The notes below the pieces were generated by a model. It saw only the letters and a list, made by a program, of their open reading frames with translations, did no database searches and had not been told where the DNA came from. Position numbers and translations under genes: made by a program. A stretch of 36,234 bases of DNA from Desulfofustis glycolicus DSM 9705. Its GTDB lineage: Bacteria; Desulfobacterota; Desulfobulbia; Desulfobulbales; Desulfocapsaceae. Positions 17,203 to 26,469 of the stretch are shown here, in pieces (the first letter of the stretch is position 1; the number at the start of each line of letters is the position of its first letter). The stretch spans positions 1 through 36,234 of the forward strand of contig NZ_FQXS01000014.1 in assembly GCF_900130015.1 (NCBI RefSeq). The letters are read 5' to 3'.

Positions 17203-17434
17203 CCGCTCACTTTCAATAACCGGACCGTCCGACCACGGTGCTGATTTTCATCGTTCGTAGTGTCGTCCCGCCATGGGCGTTATATGAACCGAAGTCTTGC
17301 CCGGGCACCGGCAGAATGCGTTGGCGGGATGCCACGGTGCGATGGAAGGGGTAAGCACCACGGTGAACCGGAAGGAGGGAAGGGTCGTTGGACCTTTTCC
17401 ACTCAGCAGCAAGGTGACAACAGAGGAGGACGTT

Positions 17435-18061
17435 ATGAAAGAGCACTTGATCAATTACGAAACGTTCATCAGGGTTTCCAATGCAATCTCGCACTCCAAA
17501 GAGCCGGAAGAAGTGGCCTTGATGACCGTGGAAGGCATCAAGACCGCTCTCGGCGTCAAAGGCTGTGTCCTGTTTCTCCTCAATCACAAAACCGACGAAC
17601 TTGAGATAGCCGCTTCGTTTGGGCTGAGCGATGAGTATCTCAACAAAGGACCGGTCAGTGCCCTGCAATCCATTGCCGCGTCCCTGAAGGATGGACCGGT
17701 GGCGATTTACGATGTGATGGATGATCCGCGGATCCAGTATCCGGGGGAGGCGCGGAAAGAGGGCATCGCCTCGATCCTGTCGGTGCCGATCCAGGTACAT
17801 GGCAAGCTGCTCGGCGCCATTCGTGTTTACACCGCGGAACCGTGGGAGTTCACCCTCGGTGATGTCAACTTCGTCAGCGCCCTGGCGCAGATTGCCGGCT
17901 TGTCGATCAAGCTGGCCCACTATTCGAAAGGATTGATGAGCAGCATCGATGTCCTGAAAAGCTTGCGTGAGGTGCAAACCCGGCGAACCACCCGGATGAC
18001 TCCGTATGAAGGTGTGCCAATCAGCTTTCCGGCCGGGGAGTATCAGCGGCAGCATCAATAA
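17435..18061 (+). CDS. GAF-domain protein (208 aa)
   Basis: A single GAF domain spans roughly residues 10-175, with the typical core strands (GVKGCVLFLLNHKTDELEIAASFG) and the SILSVPIQVHGKLLGAIRVYT block near the end. GAF domains bind small ligands such as cyclic nucleotides, haem or metabolites; the ligand here is not readable. No output domain is attached, so it probably acts on a partner. The start is the ATG at 17435, which follows an AGAGGAGG box at ideal spacing. Longer in-frame starts run through leader sequence and were rejected. It is the first gene downstream of the GEMM riboswitch, although 344 nt away, so second-messenger control is possible. Confidence 0.85.
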   Translation: MKEHLINYETFIRVSNAISHSKEPEEVALMTVEGIKTALGVKGCVLFLLNHKTDELEIAASFGLSDEYLNKGPVSALQSIAASLKDGPVAIYDVMDDPRIQYPGEARKEGIASILSVPIQVHGKLLGAIRVYTAEPWEFTLGDVNFVSALAQIAGLSIKLAHYSKGLMSSIDVLKSLREVQTRRTTRMTPYEGVPISFPAGEYQRQHQ

Positions 18062-18065
18062 GCGG

Positions 18066-18099
18066 CCTTGATTGCCCGGCCTCGGCCGGGCAATCAAGG
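18066..18099. terminator. Strong hairpin after the GAF gene
   Basis: A perfect 16-bp inverted repeat (CCTTGATTGCCCGGCC and its complement) surrounds TC, five bases after the stop at 18061. No T run follows on the plus strand, so it is either a terminator of the non-canonical type or a 3'-end stabilising structure. Confidence 0.6.
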
Positions 18100-18221
18100 G
18101 CAGCACAGTATTCGGTGCTTGCAAGCAAACGTTTTGCTCCGTATGGTGAACGGTATGTCATGTCGCTGGGGATTCTCCTCAGAGCGATCGGCGGAAGACG
18201 TGTCCGGGAGCAAAACAGGTA

Positions 18222-18941
18222 GTGAAAACAAAACAGATGCTGCTTGAAGACATCACGATCGACGTGGTGTTCAAGAAGATTAAATCGGTTCGCCTCAGTG
18301 TTCATCCGCCGCATGGCCAGGTCCGAATTTCGGCACCGTTGCGCCTCTCTCTGGCCGCTGTAAAGGGCTTTGCCACGGCAAAACTCAATTGGATCAGGAA
18401 GCACCGGGAACGGTTGCAGCAGCAGAGCCGCGAGCAGCAGATTGCTTACCGGGAGTGGGAACCGCACTGGGTCTGGGGAAGGTGTTACCTGTTATCGGTT
18501 ATTGAAGCCGACCGGACGCCGTCTGTTGCGCGCTCCTCTCATCGCCTGGTGCTCACGATCCGACCGGGCACCGGCAGAGAAGAACGACAGGAGATTGTTG
18601 AAAGCTGGTATCGAGAGCAACTATATAATGCGGTTCCACCGCTGATCGAGAAATGGGAGCCATTGATAGGTGTCAGTGTCAACAGGTATTTTGTGCGACG
18701 AATGAAGACTCGGTGGGGGAGTTGCACGCCATCTTCCGGCCGTATCCGACTCAATAGCGAGCTTGCCAGGCGATCGCCGGAGTTTCTCGAATATGTTCTG
18801 GTTCACGAGATGACCCACTTGCTGGAGCCGTCCCACAATGCCCGATTTAAACAGCTTATGGATCATTTTCTACCGCAGTGGCGATCCAGCTGTCACCTGT
18901 TGAACCGGGGGCCGATCAATCCCGGCACGCCGACACTATAG
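18222..18941 (+). CDS. YgjP-like metallopeptidase-fold protein (DUF45/M48-related, 239 aa)
   Basis: The C-terminal half carries the family signature: RMKTRWGSC at about 166, then YVLVHEMTHLLEPSHNARF with HEMTH at 195-199 and the third ligand H205. These are the likely zinc ligands and catalytic Glu of a gluzincin-like fold. Proteins of this family are often encoded beside restriction enzymes or stand alone; the natural substrate is unclear. The frame begins with GTG at 18222; an ATG at 18237 is an alternative start that removes five residues, and neither has a strong ribosome binding site. Upstream 18100-18221 holds no recognisable promoter. Confidence 0.88.
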   Translation: MKTKQMLLEDITIDVVFKKIKSVRLSVHPPHGQVRISAPLRLSLAAVKGFATAKLNWIRKHRERLQQQSREQQIAYREWEPHWVWGRCYLLSVIEADRTPSVARSSHRLVLTIRPGTGREERQEIVESWYREQLYNAVPPLIEKWEPLIGVSVNRYFVRRMKTRWGSCTPSSGRIRLNSELARRSPEFLEYVLVHEMTHLLEPSHNARFKQLMDHFLPQWRSSCHLLNRGPINPGTPTL

Positions 18942-19201
18942 ATCGCCCAGGCTGCGTCTCGTCGTTTTCTGTCTGCTTATCCTGTTTTGGCGAACCTCTC
19001 TTTGATTATGGCTGCCCGGCTACTGCACAAGGGCTTGCGGAATCACCCTCCTTGTGAGTGCAAACGTGATCGCTAAACCAACTGGTCAAGAGAGTTCCCG
19101 TTTTTTGCATTTCTTTGTGCGGTGCTTATCTTGTCAGGCAAACGTGTTGCGGCACGTGGTGAATGATAACCAGCAAGATACCCAGCAAAAGGGAGGATCG
19201 T

Positions 19202-19723
19202 ATGGAACTGAAAGGAAAGAAAGTAGCGATTCTGGTCGAAGACATGTTCAACATCTACGAGTTCTGGTACCCGTACTATCGGTTGCTTGAAGCGGGAGCC
19301 GAGGTGGTGGTGGTCGGTTCGGGCCGCAAAGACCAGTTTACTGGCAAACCGGCAACGGACGTAAAGGCGGATGTGGCTGCCGACAAGGTATCCGCGGCCG
19401 ATTTTGACGGGGTGGTCATCCCCGGCGGCTACGCTCCGGACATGATGCGCCGCCATCCGGCGATGGTCAATCTGGTGGCGGATGCGGTTACCAGCGGCAA
19501 GATGGTGGCGGCGATCTGCCATGCCGGCTGGATGCTCTGCTCCGCCGGGGTAGTCAAAGACCGGAAGGTCACCTCGTTTTTCGCAATCAAGGACGACCTG
19601 GTCAACGCCGGTGCCCACTGGGTTGATGAAGCGGTGGTGGTGGACGATAACCTCGTGACCAGTCGTACCCCTGACGACCTGCCGGTCTTCCTGCCGGCCG
19701 TTATCAAGGCACTGGCCGGGTAA
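19202..19723 (+). CDS. DJ-1/PfpI-family protein (173 aa)
   Basis: The protein has the flavodoxin-like class I amidotransferase fold of the DJ-1/PfpI/YhbO group. The nucleophile elbow AAICHAG places the reactive Cys at C106, followed by H107; the conserved acidic residue near the N-terminus is probably E13 or D14 in LVEDMF. Length matches the family (about 170-180). Known members act as glyoxalases, deglycases under debate, chaperones or peptidases, so only a stress-related role is safe. The ATG at 19202 follows GGGAGG and is preferred over an earlier in-frame ATG at 19163. It appears monocistronic, with a palindromic element 13 bp after the stop. The gap 18942-19201 shows nothing else. Confidence 0.92.
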   Translation: MELKGKKVAILVEDMFNIYEFWYPYYRLLEAGAEVVVVGSGRKDQFTGKPATDVKADVAADKVSAADFDGVVIPGGYAPDMMRRHPAMVNLVADAVTSGKMVAAICHAGWMLCSAGVVKDRKVTSFFAIKDDLVNAGAHWVDEAVVVDDNLVTSRTPDDLPVFLPAVIKALAG

Positions 19724-19736
19724 GCGACAAAAAAAC

Positions 19737-19787
19737 GCTGAAACTGGGGCTGTCCCTTTTTTAAAGGGGATTGTCCCGATTTTCAGC
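19737..19787. repeat. Nested palindromic element after the DJ-1-like gene
   Basis: Outer arms GCTGAAA (19737-19743) and TTTCAGC (19781-19787) enclose GGGG...CCC segments and an inner CCCTTT/AAAGGG hairpin. The unit contains CTGTCCC and TTGTCCC, reminiscent of the other palindromes in the window, but it is a separate type. It may also end transcription of the gene before it. The rest of 19788-19903 shows nothing. Confidence 0.6.
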
Positions 19788-19903
19788 CCAAATCATCAGC
19801 TGCATATCTGGTCCCTGAACAGACATTCTGGTTCAAAAAAACATCAGGGCTCACTGTGGTAATGGAGCCACGCCGGCACCGCCAGTCGGTCAACCTGCGA
19901 GGG

Positions 19904-21271
19904 CTAACCGACAGCATTCAATTTGGGGAGCACGGCGGCGGCGAAGCTGAGCACGAAGAAAAAGCCGCACATATCCGTTACCGTCGTCAATAGCGGGCTT
20001 GAAACGAGTGCCGGGTCGAGCCGCAGTCGCTTGAGCAGCAGCGGCAGCATGCCGCCGAGCAATACCGACACCAGGGTATTTGCCCCGAGCGCCCCGCCGA
20101 CTACCAGTCCCAGCCAGGGGTTGCCTTGCCAGGCAAAGGCGATGAGTCCCAGCAGGGTGCCGAGAACCAGCCCGTTTATCAATCCCACCCGCATTTCCTT
20201 GAGCAGCACCCAGATAATCTCACCCGGCCGCACCAGACCAAGCGAGAGTTCCCGCATGGAGACTGCCACCGCCTGGTTTCCTGAGCAGCCGCTCATGTCG
20301 CTGACCATCGGCAGGAACACCGCCAGCGTGATGACGGCGGCCAGTGTGTCCTGGTACAGGGCGATGACGCTTGCGGCGATAATGTTGAGCACGATGTTGA
20401 TGCTCAGCCAGGAGAGCCTGCGTCCGGATCGGGACCACAGCGGCATGGTGCGGAACTCCTCACCGCCGATGATACCGGAGAGGCGCAGGAAGGTGCGGGT
20501 CTTCTGGTTGCTCAGGGCTTCCTCGACGGCCGCCGGCAGCACCACGCCGACGATACGCTTGGCTTCGTCGACGACGGGCGCCCCGAAAAGCTTGTGCTCC
20601 TCGAAGAATTCGTCAAGCTCCCTGACCGTTGCCCGGTCGTTTACCGCCAGTGGTGAAGGGATCATGATATCGGTGAGCTTGGTGCTGCGTTTGGGAAACA
20701 GCAGATCGTGAATGCGCAGAACGCCGACCAGTACGCCGTCGTCGTCGACCACGTAGAAATACTGCACGTGGTAATCGGCATACTCGTCGCGGTTGTGCTG
20801 CAGGTCGTCAAGCACGTCCTGTACCGTTTGCTCGCCCCTGAACGCCAGGAATTCGGAGATCATCAGGCCGCCGGCACAGTCCGGCGGGTACTCGAGCATC
20901 ATTCGCGCCTCGGCGGCATCCTCCCGATCCATCCGGGCGAGGATCGCCTGACTGGCCTCGTGTTCCATCTCCGAGAGCACATCAACCAGGTAGTCGCTGT
21001 CCAACTCCTCCATGATGAGTGCCGCCTGTGCTGACGGCATCTCTTCCACCAGCTCGGCGGCCTGTTTCTCGGGAATGTCTTCGATGATCTCGGCGGCATC
21101 CTTGGGGCTGAGGATCTTGAACAGATTGAGTCGCTCGTCCTCGGTCATCCTCGAGATGGCTCTGGCGGTCTCCTGCGAGCTGAGTGAATCAAGGTAGCCG
21201 GTAAGGGCTGCGGTATCGCCCGTCTCGATCAGGTCGCGCAATTCTTCCCAAGGGGGATGGGACTCGTTCAT
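19904..21271 (-). CDS. mgtE: Magnesium transporter MgtE (455 aa)
   Basis: This is an inner-membrane Mg2+ channel/transporter. The order is MgtE_N superhelical domain (about 30-130) with repeated EEM/DAAEIIEDIPEKQAAELV patterns, a CBS pair (about 135-255), a plug helix and five transmembrane helices (about 285-450). The conserved pore segment reads SDMSGCSGNQAVAVSMREL, where classical MgtE has a GGNxGxQ pattern. The N-terminal and CBS domains close the channel when cytoplasmic Mg2+ is high. The start is the ATG at 21271 behind GGAGG; 74 further open codons upstream have no family similarity. No M-box riboswitch is visible upstream. The next minus-strand gene is 255 bp upstream, so it likely has its own promoter. 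Confidence 0.92.
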   Translation of the reverse strand: MNESHPPWEELRDLIETGDTAALTGYLDSLSSQETARAISRMTEDERLNLFKILSPKDAAEIIEDIPEKQAAELVEEMPSAQAALIMEELDSDYLVDVLSEMEHEASQAILARMDREDAAEARMMLEYPPDCAGGLMISEFLAFRGEQTVQDVLDDLQHNRDEYADYHVQYFYVVDDDGVLVGVLRIHDLLFPKRSTKLTDIMIPSPLAVNDRATVRELDEFFEEHKLFGAPVVDEAKRIVGVVLPAAVEEALSNQKTRTFLRLSGIIGGEEFRTMPLWSRSGRRLSWLSINIVLNIIAASVIALYQDTLAAVITLAVFLPMVSDMSGCSGNQAVAVSMRELSLGLVRPGEIIWVLLKEMRVGLINGLVLGTLLGLIAFAWQGNPWLGLVVGGALGANTLVSVLLGGMLPLLLKRLRLDPALVSSPLLTTVTDMCGFFFVLSFAAAVLPKLNAVG

Positions 21272-21526
21272 GGTGGCCTCCAGGATGGTGAACGGCGCGT
21301 GCAGCACCAAGTGTATCAGGCCGTTTCCGTGCTTGCCACGACGGCACGCGAAGACGTGCAGGCGCAAAGTAGCGGCGCAGGAAAGGGTGCTGCACAAGCC
21401 GGGGAAAAAGATCAGCGGGAGTCCGGTTACGTTATTTCCGCCCGGATAAGAGGAACAATACCATATTTTCCGGAGAGCAGCATTGCCCTGCAATACGAGG
21501 GTTAACGTTGCTTTCGTTAACCGATC

Positions 21527-23023
21527 TCAACGTGCTGCAATCCGGGACGGCCCACTGATGATGCGAACCTTGGCGGCCCGTGCCATTTGCTGCAGCATTG
21601 AGCGGAACAGCAGGACGTGGGACGGCGCAATGAGCGACCAGTAGAGCTTGCCCCAGAGCCCGCGCGGCAGGAAACTGGGAATCATGCGCAGGTCGGTGGA
21701 GCCGTCGGGCCGTGCCTCGATTCTGAATTCCAGATAGGCTTCGCCGGGAGCCAGCATCTCCGCCTTGAGGAGAAGGCTGTGCGGTTCCTCGACCCCGACC
21801 ACCCGCCAGAAGTCGAGGTGATCCCCCAGGGAGATCGTATCAACATGGCGCCGCCCGCGGGACAGGCCCGGTCCGCCGAGTAACTCGTCGACCAGACCGC
21901 GCAGCTGCCAGAGGAAGGTGCCGAAGTACCAGCCGTTGTCGCCGCCGATCCGCTTGACCACGTCCCAGGCAAGCTCCGGGCTGCCGGCCAGGTTGATGGA
22001 AAAGATGTCGCGGTATACCGGGGTTTCCGATTGCGTCGAACCGTCGGCCCAGCCCGGCAGCTGGGTGGAGCCGGCATCGTAACAGCTCGACACCACCTGC
22101 TGGCGATACACTTCCTGCAGTGCGGCCACCAGGGCTTCCCGGCAGGTCAGCAGGTACTGGGGCATGATCTCGCGAATGCGGTTGTCATGGCAGAGCACCT
22201 CGTTACGCATCCGCTCGACGAGCGGGCGAATCAGGGCGACGGAGACCGGGGTAACCAGGTTCATCCACCAGATGGAAATGCGATGGATGCGCAACGGCAC
22301 AACGAGAACGAGGCGACGCGGCAGACCGGCCTCCTCGGCGAAGAGACGAAACAGCTCTCGCCAGGTCAGCACGTCGGGTCCGCCGATTTCGTATACTTCT
22401 CCCGTCGTTTCCGGATGATCAAGGCAGCCGGCCAGATATTGAATCACGTTGGTGATGGCGATCGGTTGACACCGGGCATCCATCCAGCGCGGCGCGAACA
22501 TGACGCGCAGGTAGCCGCAGAAGGCGCGAATCATCTCAAAGGACGCGCCGCCAGCACCGAGGACCAGCGAGGCACGGAGCTGGGTCACCCCGGCGCCGCC
22601 CAGGCCGAGGATCTCGCCGACCTCGTACCGGGCCCGTAATTGCGCCGAAAGATGCGCCGGATTACCCAGCCCGGTAAAATGGATAATCCACTCAACCCCG
22701 GCCTGTCGGGCCGCGCGGACAGTGGAATAGGCGATGCGGCGATCCAGGGTGGCAAAATCCTCTTCTCCGGGCCGGATCGAATGGATCAGGTAAAAAGCGA
22801 TCCGGCAGCCCTGCATGGCCGTGGTTAGGGCGGCAGTATCGAGCGCATCGGCCGCGACGATTTCGAGATTCGGGTGACTGCCCCAGGACCGCGCGGCGAT
22901 TTTGCGGTCCGACCGTCCCACCGCGCGCACCCGCCAGCCCCGTTCCAACAACAGCGGCACCAGTCGGCCGCCGACATAGCCGGTGGCCCCTAAAACCAGG
23001 ATCGGTTCATCCGTTCGTGTCAT
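21527..23023 (-). CDS. SDR-type NAD(P)-binding protein with C-terminal DUF2867 (498 aa)
   Basis: The N-terminus is an atypical short-chain dehydrogenase Rossmann fold with LVLGATGYVGGRLVPLL (residues 9-25) and a following basic residue pattern (VGRSDRK) compatible with NADPH. This resembles the complex I NDUFA9/YbjT-like atypical SDR group. The C-terminal part (about 330-490) matches the DUF2867 pattern. Such two-domain proteins are widespread in bacteria; their substrate is unknown. The ATG at 23023 follows AAGAGG. It is divergent from the exported-protein gene, and the 289-bp gap between them (23024-23312) shows no clear promoter or repeat. Confidence 0.9.
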   Translation of the reverse strand: MTRTDEPILVLGATGYVGGRLVPLLLERGWRVRAVGRSDRKIAARSWGSHPNLEIVAADALDTAALTTAMQGCRIAFYLIHSIRPGEEDFATLDRRIAYSTVRAARQAGVEWIIHFTGLGNPAHLSAQLRARYEVGEILGLGGAGVTQLRASLVLGAGGASFEMIRAFCGYLRVMFAPRWMDARCQPIAITNVIQYLAGCLDHPETTGEVYEIGGPDVLTWRELFRLFAEEAGLPRRLVLVVPLRIHRISIWWMNLVTPVSVALIRPLVERMRNEVLCHDNRIREIMPQYLLTCREALVAALQEVYRQQVVSSCYDAGSTQLPGWADGSTQSETPVYRDIFSINLAGSPELAWDVVKRIGGDNGWYFGTFLWQLRGLVDELLGGPGLSRGRRHVDTISLGDHLDFWRVVGVEEPHSLLLKAEMLAPGEAYLEFRIEARPDGSTDLRMIPSFLPRGLWGKLYWSLIAPSHVLLFRSMLQQMARAAKVRIISGPSRIAAR

Positions 23024-23312
23024 GGCCCGTTTGCACCTCTTGCGACAGTGATATGTTGCTGATTTTCTTTTCTCGATTCACGAAACTGATCTCAGCTCTG
23101 CTGCATCATACTCTGCCGCAGCAGATCACCGTATAAAAACAGGAACCTCCCAGAGAAAATTTGTCAGGGCAACGTTCCCGTTGTGGCGACAGGAGACACG
23201 CATCGTGTAGACTATTGTCACATCGTGTTGAACCATGAGGAAGCTAACCGGTACTCACGTACAGAATCGGCTGATCCCTCACCTCACCTGCAGCTCAAAG
23301 GAGCGCGAGACC

Positions 23313-25583
23313 ATGAGAACCCTCATCACCACGATCCTGTGCGGCGTCGTGTTCGCCGTTGCCGGAAGGCCGGCACTGCTCTTTGCTTATACCTGCGGAC
23401 CGGCGCAGCTGGCTGTCCACTCGTTTTCCGGCCAGGGAAGCTCGTATACCGTCACCCGTTCCTGTACCCATTCCTACGGCGGCGATGAATACGAGAAGTT
23501 CGATATCACCTATGCCGGCATGTGGCACGGCGATACCGAGGTGGCGAACGAGTATGTCACCAATCACGTGCGCTATTATCATGACGGGGTGAAGAAAAAC
23601 GACCAGACGTACCACTATCAGGTAACGGCAAAATGTCTGCAGGACCCCTGGCTCACCGGCATGGACTGTTACAGTCACCACGTGGACAACCAGTATCCCG
23701 AATGCGGCGGTATCGTCACCGGGCCGCCCAATCCGAAAGGCGCCGCGATTCTGCCTGCCGCCATTCGACAGTCCCTCCAGCAGGAGTACTATGGTCTGCG
23801 AGCAGCGCCGTCCATCCTGGCTCCCGGGCAAGGTGCCGGCTTCGGCTTTCCGGTCGATATCCCCCTGCGCATCCAGCATAACCCGGACCAAGACCTGCGT
23901 TTCAAGATCGAATGGCGGCCTGATGCCCAGCACGCGCTCCAGCAGGTTGCAACGAGTATCATCACCAACAAACAGACAAACAATGGGATCATGACGGCAA
24001 CCCTGCACCCGATCAAGGAAGGCGAGTGGACGATCCGGGCCCAGCTGGACACGGATGCCGCGCCCTGGTGGAGCGATCCGGTGACGATCAAGGTGCAGGC
24101 GTCGATTCTCGGCCAGCCCCCCGCTGCCGATACGCTGGAGACCATCACGATACCGGCTGCCAGTTCGCTGGTCGCGCCGGAATTCCTATTGCCGCGGGAG
24201 AACCACACCTATAGCGCCGATGAGTCAATCCCGCTGCAGATCAGATTTCAGCAGGGGATGAGACTTCGCTATCAGCTCGGTGTACGGGCCAAGGGATCGA
24301 CACTCTATACCATGCTGCCCGTTACCGATGGTGGTGCTGCTGACGACGGCTTTTTTGCCACTGAACTGCCGGGATATCTCGGGGCGTTGGCCAACGGCGA
24401 TGTGGCCGAACTCCTCATCAAGGCCTGGGTTGAACGCCAGGACGACGGTGGCCAGCAGTACCTGGCCAACCAGTCGCCGATCACCGAACTGGTTACCCAG
24501 ATCGTTGCCCCGAAGCTGACCATCACCGCCCCGCAGGAGGCGCAAAAAATCGCGGCTCCCGCAACGGTCCATTTCGCCATTCCGTTCACCACCTACGGCT
24601 CGCTGTTCAGCGGGGTATCCGGAGCGGCTGTCGAGAATCTGGTTGAGGTCGAGTTGCAGCGGGCCGACAAGGTGGCCGGCAGCGCCATCGCCTTCGCCCC
24701 GTGCACAGAGCCGGTGACCACGAGAGTCTTCGGCGATCTGCTCCTGTTCTCCTATGAATTGGCCGATCCGGCCATCTATCGGTTTCGCGCCCGACTTGCC
24801 ATGAGTTCTGCCACGGGAACAGGAGGCGAGTCGTTTCAGGGACAGTGGACTGATTGGCGCCGGATAGAACTCACGTCCCTGCACAGCCAGCTGCAGCCCA
24901 TAGCTACCACTGGCAATCTGGCGGTCCATCAAATGCAGGAAAGTGTATCACTCAAGCTGATGAGCCCGAATAAGGCCGCGACGAATATCCGGCCAACCCC
25001 GGAATCCCTGACTGAAAAGATCACCCCCGTCGGTCCCGAGAAGAGCCTGGTCCGGCAGCACCTCTCCGCCAAAGGCTCAGGTCTGTCTCACGCCACGCCA
25101 ATGATCACAAGGCCGCTGCAGGGACAGAAACTGCGGGCCGGCGCATCCGTTCCCCTGGTTATACAGGGGCTGAACACGGATGCTGAAATCCTATGGGAAA
25201 TCGAGTATCGCCCGTTCGGTGAGCAACGCTTCACCAGAATACCGCCAACCAGCCTGAAACAAAGCGAAAGCCGGACCGCGCTGCACCAGACCGCTCACCT
25301 CCTGACCAAAGGAGACGGCGAGTACCGGGTCAGGATCCGACTAGACAACCAGCACCAGCCGTGGGGCCAATGGCGCGAATTCCAGGTCGGCACCCCTCCC
25401 GTCAAACAGCTGGTCCGACCCGCAAACAGGGTGAAGCCGGTTCTGACCGCGCCAACCCACCAAACTCAGGCCATTGAACCCGCCCAACCCGAGGACACCA
25501 CCAGTTCAATACCGACGCAGATCAAAAAGCCGGCCGTGAAAACCCAACCATTGCCGCAGATGAGGACCATAAAAATGCAGTAG
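23313..25583 (+). CDS. Large exported protein of unknown function (756 aa)
   Basis: I do not recognise a family. Residues 1 to about 27 form a signal peptide (hydrophobic ILCGVVFAVAG, cleavage probably after LLFA). A Cys-containing N-terminal region follows (about 28-150, five or more Cys), then several beta-rich stretches that look immunoglobulin- or fibronectin III-like, ending in phrases such as DGEYRVRIRLDNQHQPWGQWREFQVG. The C-terminal 80 residues are Pro/Gln/Lys-rich and low in complexity. This pattern suggests a periplasmic or surface-exposed modular protein. The ATG at 23313 follows AAAGGAG and gives a clean signal peptide; an earlier in-frame start does not. A decayed fragment of the same family lies at 29190-29406. 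Confidence 0.8.
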   Translation: MRTLITTILCGVVFAVAGRPALLFAYTCGPAQLAVHSFSGQGSSYTVTRSCTHSYGGDEYEKFDITYAGMWHGDTEVANEYVTNHVRYYHDGVKKNDQTYHYQVTAKCLQDPWLTGMDCYSHHVDNQYPECGGIVTGPPNPKGAAILPAAIRQSLQQEYYGLRAAPSILAPGQGAGFGFPVDIPLRIQHNPDQDLRFKIEWRPDAQHALQQVATSIITNKQTNNGIMTATLHPIKEGEWTIRAQLDTDAAPWWSDPVTIKVQASILGQPPAADTLETITIPAASSLVAPEFLLPRENHTYSADESIPLQIRFQQGMRLRYQLGVRAKGSTLYTMLPVTDGGAADDGFFATELPGYLGALANGDVAELLIKAWVERQDDGGQQYLANQSPITELVTQIVAPKLTITAPQEAQKIAAPATVHFAIPFTTYGSLFSGVSGAAVENLVEVELQRADKVAGSAIAFAPCTEPVTTRVFGDLLLFSYELADPAIYRFRARLAMSSATGTGGESFQGQWTDWRRIELTSLHSQLQPIATTGNLAVHQMQESVSLKLMSPNKAATNIRPTPESLTEKITPVGPEKSLVRQHLSAKGSGLSHATPMITRPLQGQKLRAGASVPLVIQGLNTDAEILWEIEYRPFGEQRFTRIPPTSLKQSESRTALHQTAHLLTKGDGEYRVRIRLDNQHQPWGQWREFQVGTPPVKQLVRPANRVKPVLTAPTHQTQAIEPAQPEDTTSSIPTQIKKPAVKTQPLPQMRTIKMQ

Positions 25584-25623
25584 CTGGGAAAGCGTGACGT
25601 ACCGCACGGGGTGAGGCTGCTTC

Positions 25624-26442
25624 CTATCGGGGAACTACCTTTTCTTTCTGTGTTCGGTACAGGCCGGAATAATAATTTTTCCCGAACTCGATATCGAGAC
25701 TGTTTACCTCACTTTTTTCGAGACGTGACTGGATCTGTTTTTTGTTCCGATCAGGTTCGGTTGGGTTCAGCGTTTCCCAAAGTCCTTGAACCAGAGGCAG
25801 AAAACGATTGAACGGCAAGCCCACTGCCAGTTCGTCTTCCCGCCAGCCGGCCATGAACCGGGTCCCGGCGCACATCATCGAGATGTTGATGTTATTTGTT
25901 TCAAAGGGGTAGGCGGTACATTCGGAGCAGATGGCCTGATTCCCGCACATCTTGAAACCGTCATAGTAACCGAATTGATAGGTATATCCCTGAACGATCC
26001 GCATCGCCTGGTACGGCGTGCAGATCAGCAGCACCACATCGGGTTCGGTGTGGTGCTCAGCAAGCGGTTTGACCATGACGCCGTGGGCCCGGTGCTGGCA
26101 GAGTGTCATATTACGGCGAACGCTCTTTGAAACACTCAAGTCTCGATACAGGCCCAGACGATTGTAATGCCTGCCGGACATGAAAAAGTCGTCCGGCTCG
26201 ACGATACCCAAGGCCCGCGCCGAGGCGAGGCAGCCAAAGTCTTTCAGGACTGCCTTGATGCTGTTGCCCAGTGACGCCCGTTTCACCATTACACAGTACG
26301 GCATTCGGGTGGTGAGGGCATTGGCGTTGGCGCGTTCGAACCCTTCCTGATCGAACAGGAAGGTTGTCCCGACCGGCTTCCTGCGCAGTTCCAGGGCACA
26401 ATGAAGCTTGTCTATGGTGTCGAGCAGCAGTGTTTTGTCCAT
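25624..26442 (-). CDS. DUF169 domain protein (272 aa)
   Basis: The whole protein matches the DUF169 (COG2043) pattern: an N-terminal helix leading to RRKPVGTTFL, a central VVLLICTPYQAM strand-turn and a Cys-containing MCGNQAICSECTAYPF segment (about 164-180) that could hold a metal or be redox active. The function of DUF169 is not known to me. It is the last gene of the Met-type importer operon, 27 bp after the binding-protein gene, so its job may relate to the imported compound. The ATG at 26442 has only a weak ribosome binding site. It is convergent with the exported-protein gene, 40 bp away, and no terminator is obvious between them. Confidence 0.85.
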   Translation of the reverse strand: MDKTLLLDTIDKLHCALELRRKPVGTTFLFDQEGFERANANALTTRMPYCVMVKRASLGNSIKAVLKDFGCLASARALGIVEPDDFFMSGRHYNRLGLYRDLSVSKSVRRNMTLCQHRAHGVMVKPLAEHHTEPDVVLLICTPYQAMRIVQGYTYQFGYYDGFKMCGNQAICSECTAYPFETNNINISMMCAGTRFMAGWREDELAVGLPFNRFLPLVQGLWETLNPTEPDRNKKQIQSRLEKSEVNSLDIEFGKNYYSGLYRTQKEKVVPR

Positions 26443-26469
26443 GTTATATGCTCTGATCCCGAGAAGGGT

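Noticed and set aside
17130-17219. A 29-codon frame in the riboswitch leader that spans the palindromic repeat
   Set aside because: It has no ribosome binding site and its sequence is largely the palindrome.
21272-21526. Search for an Mg2+-sensing M-box in front of mgtE
   Set aside because: No M-box core sequence or suitable hairpin series was seen.
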